NCBI RefSeq assembly: GCF_024614185.1
Contig: NZ_JAHTLF010000003.1
Span: forward strand, 62,001 to 126,000
Reading direction: 5' to 3'
Source of the DNA: Nocardioides carbamazepini
GTDB taxonomy: Bacteria > Actinomycetota > Actinomycetes > Propionibacteriales > Nocardioidaceae
DNA length: 64,000 nt
The notes under the pieces were generated by a model. It was not told the DNA's origin. It worked only from the letters and a program-made list of their open reading frames with translations, and did no database searches. Within the stretch, counting starts at the first letter, position 1. Every line of letters starts with the position of its first letter. Both the position numbers and the translations under genes were made by a program. Shown one piece after another: positions 55,072 to 64,000 of the stretch.

Positions 55072-55277
55072 GCCGTACCTCCTCGTCCCCGGTCGTCTCG
55101 ACCTGCAATGTCTACCAACCTACTTGACAAACTCTAGATCACGACGGTGCCTGCGACGCAAGCCGAGCCCGCGATCCGGGCGGGTTCGGCTCACGGTGAG
55201 CGAAAGCCTTGTCCGGTGGGGGTTTCCTCCCCACCGTTGGGCCTCGTCCCGATTCCCAGCGACCCGAAGGACCACCC
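55072..55277. promoter_or_regulatory. Divergent promoter region between ROK regulator and dioxygenase
   Basis: This is the only intergenic stretch from which both arms of the sulfur locus can be transcribed. It includes an AT-richer patch around TACTTGACAAACTCTAGATC (55121-55140) that stands out from the GC-rich surroundings and contains TTGACA. It is the best place to look for the ROK operator and promoters. No clear -10 partner was identified. Confidence 0.4.
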
Positions 55278-56228
55278 ATGACCATCAGCCTCGACCGCGA
55301 GAACGCCGCGCCCACCGCCGCGCCCACGAGGATCGGTGTGAGCAAGCTGGGCAGCCGGATCGGCGCCCGCATCGACGGCGTCCGCCTCGGCGGCGACCTC
55401 GCACCGGAGACCGTCGCCGAGATCCGCAAGGCCCTCAACGAGCACAAGGTCGTCTTCTTCCGCGGCCAGGACCACCTCGACGATGCCGGCCAGATCGCCT
55501 TCGGCGAGCGGCTCGGGCCGCTGACCACCGCGCACCCGACCGTCAACACGGGCAGCGCGCGGGTGCTCGCGCTCAAGGCCACCCAGGGCATGGCCGCCAA
55601 CTCCTGGCACACCGACGTGACCTTCGTCGACCGGGTGCCGGCGTTCTCGATCCTGCGCGGCGTCACGATCCCGGAGTACGGCGGCAGCACCGTCTGGGCC
55701 AACACGGCGACGGCGTACGAGACACTCCCGCCGCAGCTCAAGGCGCTCGTCGACGACCTGTGGGCGGTGCACACCAACGACTACGACTACGCCAACCACT
55801 ACACCGAGGAGGGCGAGGCGAACTCCCAGTTCAGCCGCGCCGAGTTCGCCTCGACCGTCTACCAGACCGAGCACCCGGTGGTCCGGATCCACCCGGAGAC
55901 CGGCGAGCGCGCACTGCTCCTGGGCCACTTCGTGAAGAACTTCGTCGGCTTCAACGCCAAGGAGTCGGCCGTCCTCTACAACCTGCTCCAGGACCGCGTC
56001 ACCAAGCTGGAGAACACCGTCCGCTGGGCGTGGCAGGCCGGCGACGTCGCGATCTGGGACAACCGCGCCACCCAGCACTACGCGGTCGCTGACTTCGACA
56101 CCCAGCTGCGCGAGGTCCGCCGGATCACCGTGCAGGGCCCCGTGCCGGTGTCGATCGACGGCCGCGAGAGCCGCGTCCTGGAGGGCTCGGCCGACGTCTA
56201 CAACCGGCTCGACGAGCTGATCAGCTGA
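55278..56228 (+). CDS. TauD/AtsK-type 2-oxoglutarate-dependent dioxygenase
   Basis: ATG at 55278 gives 316 residues. The iron ligands are H111 and D113 (SWHTDVTF) and H267 ([11 protein letters not shown]), with R278 or R282 for 2-oxoglutarate. The N-terminal [17 protein letters not shown] and [21 protein letters not shown] match the TauD/alkylsulfatase AtsK family. These enzymes release sulfite or sulfate from taurine or alkyl sulfates. It is divergent from the ROK-transporter-FGE-sulfatase operon and gives the locus a second, oxidative route to free sulfur. Confidence 0.88.
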   Translation: MTISLDRENAAPTAAPTRIGVSKLGSRIGARIDGVRLGGDLAPETVAEIRKALNEHKVVFFRGQDHLDDAGQIAFGERLGPLTTAHPTVNTGSARVLALKATQGMAANSWHTDVTFVDRVPAFSILRGVTIPEYGGSTVWANTATAYETLPPQLKALVDDLWAVHTNDYDYANHYTEEGEANSQFSRAEFASTVYQTEHPVVRIHPETGERALLLGHFVKNFVGFNAKESAVLYNLLQDRVTKLENTVRWAWQAGDVAIWDNRATQHYAVADFDTQLREVRRITVQGPVPVSIDGRESRVLEGSADVYNRLDELIS

Positions 56229-56265
56229 ATGTCACCGGTCGGCACGCGGGCGTAGCGTCGGCGGC

Positions 56266-56778
56266 ATGACTCCTGCCGCGCTGCTCACCGATGCCCTCTC
56301 CCGCGTGCTCGAGACCGTCGAGGCCGTCCTCGACGGTCTCGGCGACGACGTCCTCGTCGAGCGCCCGGGTCCGGACGCCAACACCATCGCCTGGTTGGTG
56401 TGGCACCTGACCCGGGTGCAGGACGACCACATCGCCGATGTCGCCGGGACCGGCCAGGTCTGGACCGACGACAGGTACGCCGAGCGCTTCGACCTCCCGT
56501 TCGACCCGCACGACATCGGCTACGGCCACACCACCGAGCAGGTCGGCCAGGTCCGCGCCGCCGCCGGCCCGTTGCTGGACTACTACCGCGCCACCCATGC
56601 CCGCACCCTGGCCTTCGTCGACACCGTGACGCCCGACGACCTCGACCGGGTCGTCGACACCCGCTGGGACCCGCCCGTCACCCTCGGCGTCCGGCTGGTC
56701 AGCGTCGTCAACGACTGCACGCAGCACGCCGGCCAGGCGGCGTACGTGCGGGGACTGCTGGGCGGCGACCGGACGTGA
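56266..56778 (+). CDS. DinB/DUF664-family protein
   Basis: The 170-residue protein has the four-helix DinB-like pattern: NTIAWLVWHLTRVQDDHIADV and the C-terminal NDCTQHAGQAAYVRGLL, supplying the three metal histidines. The actinobacterial DUF664 branch includes mycothiol-dependent enzymes, but the function here is unassigned. A 20-codon frame overlaps its stop with GTGA (56775-56837) and is probably not a gene. Confidence 0.8.
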   Translation: MTPAALLTDALSRVLETVEAVLDGLGDDVLVERPGPDANTIAWLVWHLTRVQDDHIADVAGTGQVWTDDRYAERFDLPFDPHDIGYGHTTEQVGQVRAAAGPLLDYYRATHARTLAFVDTVTPDDLDRVVDTRWDPPVTLGVRLVSVVNDCTQHAGQAAYVRGLLGGDRT

Positions 56779-56836
56779 GCCGCCTGTTGGCCTCGATCGA
56801 CGAGCTCGAGTCGGGACGGAGCGGCGGAGGTCAGTA

Positions 56837-56939
56837 ACACGCCGTCCACCCGACTGGTCGCCGGTTCTCCGCACGACACGCCGGCGAATCAGCGCTTTCC
56901 CCGCTGACAACCGCCGGGTAGTCGGGTGCGCGGCGTGTC
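56837..56939. terminator. Long inverted repeat between convergent genes
   Basis: ACACGCCGTCCACCCGACT (from 56837) pairs with AGTCGGGTGCGCGGCGTGT (to 56938) with a few mismatches. A smaller stem TCAGCG-CTTTCCCC-CGCTGA sits inside. It lies between the DUF664 gene and the convergent nitronate monooxygenase gene and could end transcription in both directions. Confidence 0.6.
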
Positions 56940-56965
56940 ACAGCACCGCGCCGGGAAGCGGACCG

Positions 56966-57994
56966 TCAGAGCTCGGCCACCAGCTCCCGCACGATCTCGC
57001 CCGCCGGCCGCGCCTGCGCGCTCCGCCAGCCCGTCCCCGCCCACAGGTGCAGCCGGTGCGGGTCGCCCGCGCGTCCGGCGGCGCGGCGCAGGTCGCGGGT
57101 CAGGTGGTGCAGCTCCGGATAGCCGTACGGCGCCGCGGCGTGGTGCCGCTCGACGAACCCGTTGCGCAACGCCCGGGCCGGCCGTCCTGTGAAGCAGTGG
57201 GTGACCACGGTGCTGTCGAAACCGGGATCCGCCAGCGCGGCGCGGTGGGTGGCGCTCGTGCCCGCCTCGGTGGCGCGGAGCAGGAGGGTGCCGACCGCGA
57301 CCGCCTCGGCGCCCGCCGCCAGCAGCGCGCGTACGGCGCCCGGCCCGTCGACCCCGCCGGCGGCGACGAGCGGCAGCCGGGTCGCCGCGGCCACGGCGCG
57401 CACGACGTCCGCGGTGTCAGTGTCGGTCGCGACCTCGGGGATCGGGCGACGCGGGTCGAAGGTGCCACTGTGCCCGCCGGCCGCAGGCCCTTGGACGATG
57501 AGCCCGTCGACCCCGGCCTCCTCGGCGGCGCGCGCCTCGTCGGGCGTGGTCACCGTCGCCAGCACCCGGGAGCCCGCGGCCCGCAGGGCGGCGATGTCGG
57601 CGCGATCGGGCAGCCCGAAGGTCAGCGACACCACGGGCACGGGACGCGCCACCAGCAGGGCGATCTTCTCGCGCCAGGCGTCGTCGTCGTGCCGCGGCTC
57701 GGCGAGGAGGTCCACGCCCAGCGCCTCGGCCTCACCCCGGATCGTGGTGGCGTACGCGCGATAGGTGTCGGGCGCGATCGCCCCGGGCTGCGGCACGAAC
57801 AGATTGACCCCGAACGGCTGCCCGGTTCCGTGGGCGGCCGCGAGGTCGGCCTCGAACGCCTCGGCCGACAGGTAGCCCGCCGGCAGGAAGGCGAACCCGC
57901 CGGCACGGGTCACAGCCGTGGCGAGGGGCAGGGAGGAGGGCCCGCCGGCCATGGGCGCCGCGGCGAGGGGGAGGGTGGAGTCGAGCAGGGGCAC
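56966..57994 (-). CDS. Nitronate monooxygenase family flavoprotein
   Basis: The 342-residue TIM-barrel FMN protein has LAAAPMAGGPSSLPLATAVTRAGGFAFLPAGYLS at the N-terminus, VDGLIVQGPAAGGHSGTF with the catalytic-base histidine, and LVAAGGVDGPGAVRALLAAGAEAVAVGTLLL for phosphate binding. It would oxidise nitroalkanes or propionate 3-nitronate. Its start is about 70 bases from the CRISPR array, with nothing else between. Confidence 0.88.
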   Translation of the reverse strand: MPLLDSTLPLAAAPMAGGPSSLPLATAVTRAGGFAFLPAGYLSAEAFEADLAAAHGTGQPFGVNLFVPQPGAIAPDTYRAYATTIRGEAEALGVDLLAEPRHDDDAWREKIALLVARPVPVVSLTFGLPDRADIAALRAAGSRVLATVTTPDEARAAEEAGVDGLIVQGPAAGGHSGTFDPRRPIPEVATDTDTADVVRAVAAATRLPLVAAGGVDGPGAVRALLAAGAEAVAVGTLLLRATEAGTSATHRAALADPGFDSTVVTHCFTGRPARALRNGFVERHHAAAPYGYPELHHLTRDLRRAAGRAGDPHRLHLWAGTGWRSAQARPAGEIVRELVAEL

Positions 57995-60900
57995 GGCTCC
58001 AGCATCCCTCAGGCCCGGGTGGACGTGATCCGGTAGCGCGCTCGTGGGTGGCCTCGTCGTAGAGGTTCATCCCCGCTGGCGCGGGGCGGACTCGCCGTCG
58101 CCGACCACCTCGAGGTAGACGTGGGGCTCATCCCCGCTGGCGCGGGGCGGACAGCTTCAGGGGCAGTGAGGCGGCAAGGACCACGGGTTCATCCCCGCTG
58201 GCGCGGGGCGGACGCCTTGTTGTTCTCGATGACGAGGGCGCGGGCCGGCTCATCCCCGCTGGCGCGGGGGCGGACCACTGGCTCGACCACCCACGCTCGG
58301 CCGCGACGGTTCATCCCCGCTGGCGCGGGGCGGACACACCGTACCCACCGCGGTCGGAGGCCACGCGGGGCTCATCCCCGCTGGCGCGGGGCGGACAAGC
58401 TCCGCAGCCCGCGAGGGATGCACGGATGGGGCTCATCCCCGCTGGCGCGAGGCGGACAAGGAGTACCCGTACGAGATCTCCGTCGGCCAGGGCTCATCCC
58501 TGCTGGCGCGGGGTGGACTCTCGGAGTCTGGCGGGGGCGACAACGGCGTTGCGCTCATCCCGCTGGCGCGGGGCGGACACGCGCGACACCCCCCGAGCCT
58601 GTCTGGCGTGGGGCTCATCCCCGCTGGCGCGGGGCGGACCTCAACGCTAGGAGCCCGCCGGCCCCGGCCACGGGCTCATCCCCGCTGGCGCGGGGCGAAC
58701 TCGCCCGCCGTGGTGATCCCGATGAGCAGCGCGGGCTCATCCCGCTGGCGCGGGGCGGACTCCGCAAGCTGCTCGAAGCGAAGGACTGCTTCGGGCTCAT
58801 CCTCGCTGGCGCGGGGCGGACCCCGAGGACACAGTCGTCGTTCCGGCGATCCCAGGGCTCATCCCCGCTGGCGCGGGGCGGACGACGGCCAGATCGTGGT
58901 GCCGGACCTGTCGGTGGGCTCATCCCCGCTGGCGCGGGGCGGACAAGGTGTAGCGGCGCGTCAGGACGCCGGGCTGGGGCTCATCCCCGCTGGCGCGGGG
59001 CGGACCGAGGAGGGGGCGAGGGAGTCGACGCCGTTGGGGCTCATCCCCGCTGGCGCGGGGCGGACATCCTCGGCCTGCACCCCGCCACCGAGCCGGAGGG
59101 CTCATCCCCGCTGGCGCGGGGCGGACCTGACCGAGCGACCCGGCCCGGACGACCACCCGGGCTCATCCCCGCTGGCGCGGGGCGGACTCGAACGCGCGCT
59201 CGGTGGAGTCGCCGGCGCGGGGCTCATCCCCGCTGGCGCGGGGCGGACCTGGTGCGAGTTGGCGACGTGCTCGCGGGTCTGGGCTCATCCCCGCTGGCGC
59301 GGGGCGGACCGCTTGACGACCGAGGTGTCGATCATCTCCAGGGGCTCATCCCCGCTGGCGCGGGGCGGACCCGATCATGACTGCTGACGAGGGCCGTACC
59401 CAGGGCTCATCCCCGCTGGCGCGGGGCGGACCTGTGCCGGCGCTGCCGAAGTTCCGTGCCGCTGCCCTCATCCCCGCTGGCGCGGGGCGGACATCTCGGA
59501 CAGGTCGTGCGTCCCGGTCGGCGCGGGCTCATCCCCGCTGGCGCGGGGCGGACGGGCTCTCAGGCGAGGCGGAGCCCCTGTGCCGGGGCTCATCCCCGCT
59601 GGCGCGGGGCGGACATGTCGAAGTCGATCGAACCGACGCCAGCGCTGGGCTCATCCCCGCTGGCGCGGGGCGGACATGACCGACTCCAACGCCGAGTTCG
59701 TCGACGAGGGCTCATCCCCGCTGGCGCGGGGCGGACAAGCTCGAGCTGGCCCGCGCTGACTGCCGGTCCGGCTCATCCCCGCTGGCGCGGGGCGGACCGT
59801 GGTGTCCTGTCGTGGACCCGAGTGGGCGACGGCTCATCCCCGCTGGCGCGGGGCGGACCCACGGCGGTCGACGGCGTCGCCCTCGACGATGGGCTCATCC
59901 CCGCTGGCGCGGGGCGGACCGTCCGAGCTGGGTGAGCGCCTGCGGTGCGTTGGGCTCATCCCCGCTGGCGCGGGGCGGACGCGCACCGGACCAGCGACGG
60001 CGTGGTCGGGACCGGCTCATCCCCGCTGGCGCGGGGCGGACCGTCGCTCCGGCTCGACGCGGCTGATGTGGTAGGGCTCATCCCCGCTGGCGCGGGGCGG
60101 ACGGCAGCAGTCCGGCGACCAGGGTCACGGCCCGGGCTCATCCCCGCTGGCGCGGGGCGGACGGCTTCTGGTAGACGCCATTGAGGAACGACCAGGGCTC
60201 ATCCCCGCTGGCGTGGGGCGGACGCCGTCGCGAGCGCATCGTCGGCCCGCTTCCCGGGCTCATCCCCGCTGGCGCGGGGCGGACGCTCGGTCAGCGACTA
60301 CTCGCTGGATCACGCGGGGCTCATCCCCGCTGGCGCGGGGCGGACTTCGGGGAGCCGTAGTCGAGGAGGGGCCAACCGTGGCTCATCCCCGCTGGCGCGG
60401 GGCGGACCCCAACGCACACGACCAGTGGCCGCTCAAGGCAGGCTCATCCCCGCTGGCGCGGGGCGGACGACGCACGACCAGGAGACGAGTTCTACGACCT
60501 GGGCTCATCCCCGCTGGCGCGGGGCGGACGCTCGACCGGCGGGGGGTCTGATGTTCTGGGCGGGCTCATCCCCGCTGGCGCGGGGCGGACCGGTCGGCCT
60601 GGGAGATGCACAGCGGGTCGATGGGCTCATCCCCGCTGGCGCGGGGCGGACTCGTAGGCCCGGGCCTCCTCGACCGGCGACAGGGGCTCATCCCCGCTGG
60701 CGCGGGGCGGACCAGCACGACGTCGGGGAAGTGGAGCTCGCACAGGGCTCATCCCCGCTGGCGCGGGGCGGACATCCGTCGCGACGCCGGCCTCACGCAG
60801 GCGCAGGGCTCATCCCCGCTGGCGCGGGGCGGACGTGCGGCTGATCTTCCCCGACGTGATCCACGGGGGCTCATCCCCGCTGGCGCGGGGCGGACCGTGC

Positions 60901-61383
60901 ACGGCGGCCGACCCGCGGCTGCTCCGGGGGCTCATCCCCGCTGGCGCGGGGCGGACGTTCGATGCCGGGCAGCGTGCAGCGTGACCGCGGGCTCATCCCC
61001 GCTGGCGCGGGGCGGACACCGTGGATGTCGTCGGTACGGCGGTCGATCTGGGCTCATCCCCGCTGGCGCGGGGCGGACGTGGTCGCGTTGATCGCGTGGG
61101 AGACGAACCCGGGCTCATCCCCGCTGGCGCGGGGCGGACGTCCCGGTCCAGCCGCGGTCGTAGGCCGTGAAGGGCTCATCCCCGCTGGCGCGGGGCGGAC
61201 GAATTCGCCACCGACGGCGACAAGTTGCTCAGGGGCTCATCCCCGCTGGCGCGGGGCGGACCTGCGGAAGATGCGGCGCCGCTGGTTCGGCCCGGGCTCA
61301 TCCCCGCTGGCGCGGGGCGGACTTGCTGGCGGGGTTGATGGATTTGTTTGTGACGGGCTCATCCCCGCTGGCGCGGGGCGGAC

Positions 61384-61477
61384 GGCCGGTGTTCATCGGT
61401 GACGACTGTGGCGCGGGGCTCATCCCCGCTGGCGCGGGGCGGACGGCCGGTGTTCATCGGTGACGACTGTGGCGCGG
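61384..61477. repeat. Adjacent duplicated spacer pair 1
   Basis: The spacers at 61384-61416 and 61445-61477 are identical (both begin GGCCGGTGTTCATCGG), separated by one intact repeat. This indicates duplication of one repeat-spacer unit by replication slippage or recombination. Confidence 0.95.
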
Positions 61478-61566
61478 GGCTCATCCCCGCTGGCGCGGGG
61501 CGGACTCCGGCGCGGGCTTCGGGTTCGGCTCGGACGCCGGCTCATCCCCGCTGGCGCGGGGCGGAC

Positions 61567-61660
61567 ACCCTTCCGCGGATCCTGTGCCAGACCCAGCAGG
61601 GCTCATCCCCGCTGGCGCGGGGCGGACACCCTTCCGCGGATCCTGTGCCAGACCCAGCAG
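61567..61660. repeat. Adjacent duplicated spacer pair 2
   Basis: The spacers at 61567-61599 and 61628-61660 are identical (both begin ACCCTTCCGCGGATCC). One unrelated spacer and no other feature separates this pair from pair 1, so this part of the array duplicated twice. Confidence 0.95.
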
Positions 61661-62298
61661 GGCTCATCCCCGCTGGCGCGGGGCGGACCACAAGGGCTGC
61701 CACTGCCTCGCCTCGCCCGTGGGCTCATCCCCGCTGGCGCGGGGCGGACTACCGCCTCGCGACGCTCGACTACTCGCCGTTGGGCTCATCCCTGCTGGCG
61801 CGGGGCGGACGGCTGCTGCCGGCCGCGAAGCACGCGGGACAGGGGCTCATCCCCGCTGGCCCGGGGCGGACCGGGAACGGTCGGGGGAGCCACGGGCGGA
61901 ACGGGGCTCATCCCCGCTGGCGCGGGGCGGACATCCCCCGGATATGCCTCTCGATGTCGACGGGGGGCTCATCCCCGCTGGCGCGGGGCGGACCGACAGT
62001 GGGCGGCCGATGCCGCCTGGCGACCGGGCTCATCCCCGCTGGCGCGGGGCGGACGCAGTGCGGGGCGGGACGGTGATCGTGTAGCGGGGCTCATCCCGGC
62101 TGGCGCGGGGCGGACCCCGCGAACGCCACCTCACTCCGGCTCTTCCCGGGCTCATCCCCGCTGGCGCGGGGCGGACGCCGGCCGATAGAAGGCAGTTCGG
62201 CGAGTCGGGGGCTCATCCCCGCTGGCGCGGGGCGGACGCGGAGCAGTCGCTCGGCGCGACCCAGACCGTGGGCTCATCCCCGCTGGCGCGGGGCGGAC

Positions 62299-62392
62299 TG
62301 CGATCGCGGCCTAGCTGACGTCGTGGAGAGGGGCTCATCCCCGCTGGCGCGGGGCGGACTGCGATCGCGGCCTAGCTGACGTCGTGGAGAGG
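62299..62392. repeat. Adjacent duplicated spacer pair 3
   Basis: The spacers at 62299-62331 and 62360-62392 are identical (both begin TGCGATCGCGGCCTAG). The pair lies one spacer to the left of the fused-repeat scar. Confidence 0.95.
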
Positions 62393-62420
62393 GGCTCATC
62401 CCCGCTGGCGCGGGGCGGAC

Positions 62421-62453
62421 TCGCAGTCGCCGACCACCTCGAGGTAGACGTGG
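62421..62453. repeat. Spacer shared with the oldest spacer of the array
   Basis: This 33-base spacer matches the first spacer of the array (58092-58124) at 32 of 33 positions; both contain CGCCGACCACCTCGAGGTAG. The two lie 4.3 kb apart. The one difference (TCGCAG versus TCGCCG) makes a long-standing duplication more likely than a sequencing repeat. Confidence 0.95.
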
Positions 62454-62505
62454 GGCCCATCCCCGCTGGCGCCGGCCGGCTCATCCCCGCTGGTGCGGGG
62501 CGGCC
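62454..62505. repeat. Fused repeats without a spacer (array scar)
   Basis: A degenerate repeat (GGCCCATCC...) is cut after 24 bases and joined directly to another degenerate repeat (62478-62505, with GGTGCGG and a final GGCC). No spacer lies between them. All repeats for many units on both sides are near-perfect, so this is a local rearrangement. Confidence 0.9.
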
Positions 62506-64000
62506 ACACCGCGCGGCGAACCCGCGTCGTGGGCTACGGGCTCATCCCCGCTGGCGCGGGGCGGACACCCGGATCAACACGCACACCGTGGCCGGTGCGG
62601 GCTCATCCCCGCTGGCGCGGGGCGGACCTCAAGAAGATGGTCCGCGACTGGTGGGGTCCGGGCTCATCCCCGCTGGCGCGGGGCGGACAGGCTTCGGCGA
62701 GGAGCGCGACTGCATCTGGTGGGCTCATCCCCGCTGGCGCGGGGCGGACCGCACGGCGAAGTGGCAGCACGCCTTCGACTCGGGCTCATCCCCGCTGGCG
62801 CGGGGCGGACGGGCAGGCGATGTCGCAGGCCCAGCAGGCGCTGGGCTCATCCCCGCTGGCGCGGGGCGGACACGCACGCGGCCCACACGTCGAGGGCCTT
62901 GCGGGGCTCATCCCCGCTGGCGCGGGGCGGACGTCACCGCGGCGACCGGCAAGGAACAGGCCAAGGGCTCATCCCCGCTGGCGCGGGGCGGACGGCGACA
63001 TCGGGGACGGTCAGCGGGAGGTCGAGGGCTCATCCCCGCTGGCGCGGGGCGGACGCACTTCGACGTCACCATCGACGAGCTGATGACGGCTCATCCCCGC
63101 TGGCGCGGGGCGGACCTCACCGACCCCGTCGAGCCGAACGGCGGCTCGGGCTCATCCCCGCTGGCGCGGGGCGGACGAACATCAGATCACCCCTTCGAGG
63201 ACCGATGCGGGCTCATCCCCGCTGGCGCGGGGCGGACAACATGTAGATGTTCGGATGCTTGATCGCGTAGGGCTCATCCCCGCTGGCGCGGGGCGGACGC
63301 CGCCGTAGATCGACGGGCGTGCGGCGCCGAGGGCTCATCCCCGCTGGCGCGGGGCGGACGCCATCGGTCAGCAGGGACCGCACGATCTGGAGGGCTCATC
63401 CCCGCTGGCGCGGGGCGGACGACCCCAGGCTCGCGCGCGCGGACGTGAAGCAGGGCTCATCCCCGCTGGCGCGGGGCGGACGACCGGAAGTTCTACGACT
63501 TCCCCAACGAGGGGGGCTCATCCCCGCTGGCGCGGGGCGGACTACACCCCGCCGACCGTGATGATCGACGAGGCGGGCTCATCCCCGCTGGCGCGGGGCG
63601 GACAACACCCCCGGTGGTGTCGAGGCGTCCGGAGCGGGCTCATCCCCGCTGGCGCGGGGCGGACGGCGGCGCAGCTCCTCGCGGATGTCGTCGAGCTCGT
63701 CGAGCAGGGCTCATCCCCGCTGGCGCGGGGCGGACGAGGCGCCCGAGGATGAGGACTCGTGCGGCGGGGGCTCATCCCCGCTGGCGCGGGGCGGACACGC
63801 ACCGGTCGAGGTGCCCGAGGGGATGACGGGGCTCATCCCCGCTGGCGCGGGGCGGACTGACGCCACATCTTCGACCCGGACTCTGACCGCGGCTCATCCC
63901 CGCTGGCGCGGGGCGGACCTCGGGGCGGTACTCGGCGCAGGGGACGGTGTCGGGCTCATCCCCGCTGGCGCGGGGCGGACACTTGCTGACCTGCGAAGAT

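Larger units (their letters stand above)
58064..64000 (-). CRISPR. Type I-E-like CRISPR array, 98 repeats, continues beyond the window
   Basis: The plus-strand repeat is 28 bases, GGCTCATCCCCGCTGG...GCGGGGCGGAC, and spacers are mostly 33 bases (period 61). I count 98 repeats, 96 complete spacers and a partial spacer at the right edge. The complement contains CCCCGCGCCAGCGGGGAT, the same hairpin core as the E. coli type I-E repeat, so crRNA is probably made from the minus strand. Repeats at the left end are degenerate (58064, 58430, 58491, 58552, 58673, 58734 and 58794 all have substitutions or a lost base), which marks the old, leader-distal end. Leader and cas genes would lie to the right of 64000; none are in the window. 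Confidence 0.97.

Noticed and set aside
56775-56837. A 20-codon frame starting with GTGA overlap at the end of the DUF664 gene
   Set aside because: Short, with no family resemblance; the overlap is the only support. It is too weak to call a gene.
58121-63826. Many long open frames across the CRISPR array, with repeated AHPRWRGAD, GSSPLARGG and GLIPAGAGRT words
   Set aside because: The words are translations of the CRISPR repeat in three frames. They stay open only because the repeat has no stop codons and the period is 61; no start site or protein family is involved.

Overview
The window is very GC-rich, its codons mostly end in G or C, GTG starts are common, and genes are packed with many 4-base start/stop overlaps. 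Gene content (KdpD/KdpE, UvrA-like protein, DrrAB-type exporter, two soluble P450s, ROK and TetR regulators, actinobacterial-type formylglycine-generating enzyme) points to a high-GC actinobacterium, most likely Nocardioides or a relative. The genus is inference; there is no rRNA or other marker. I saw no tRNA, rRNA, transposase or integrase gene.

Layout. (1) 1-1252: the end of a KdpD-type kinase, KdpE, and a pterin dehydratase. (2) 1254-18319: a catabolic island bracketed by two copies of a 74-base palindrome. It holds an ABC importer with a truncated binding protein, an NCS2 permease, two nitrilase-superfamily hydrolases, an XRE-cupin regulator, a bicupin, a molybdenum hydroxylase with two different catalytic subunits, a cyclase-family hydrolase, a CoxG-like protein, a carboxymuconolactone-decarboxylase-like protein and an MDR oxidoreductase. 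Together these read as uptake, ring hydroxylation, ring opening and deamidation of a small N-heterocycle; the substrate is unknown. (3) 18331-32364: mostly housekeeping and hypothetical genes: UvrA-like ATPase, membrane protein, flavin monooxygenase plus thioredoxin, GH25 lipoprotein, NYN protein, reductase, exonuclease III, MFS exporter, a phosphotransferase-fold protein without its catalytic residues, and a histidine kinase/LuxR response-regulator pair.

(4) 32408-45332: GH65 phosphorylase with beta-phosphoglucomutase, P450, CoA-disulfide-reductase-like flavoprotein, DrrAB exporter, Dps, a second P450 with TetR, and a UbiB-like kinase. Several intergenic inverted repeats separate these units. 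(5) 45360-56228: a sulfur-scavenging locus. Sulfatase, formylglycine-generating enzyme, a peptide-type ABC importer and its lipoprotein run leftward with a ROK regulator; a TauD/AtsK-type dioxygenase diverges from them. (6) 56266-57994: a DUF664/DinB protein and a nitronate monooxygenase.

(7) 58064-64000: a very large type I-E-like CRISPR array (98 repeats, 96 complete spacers) that runs off the right edge. Repeat decay at the left end and comparison with the E. coli type I-E repeat indicate transcription leftward, with leader and cas genes outside the window to the right. The array contains adjacent duplicated spacers, one spacer shared between the old end and position 62421, and a scar where two repeats abut without a spacer.
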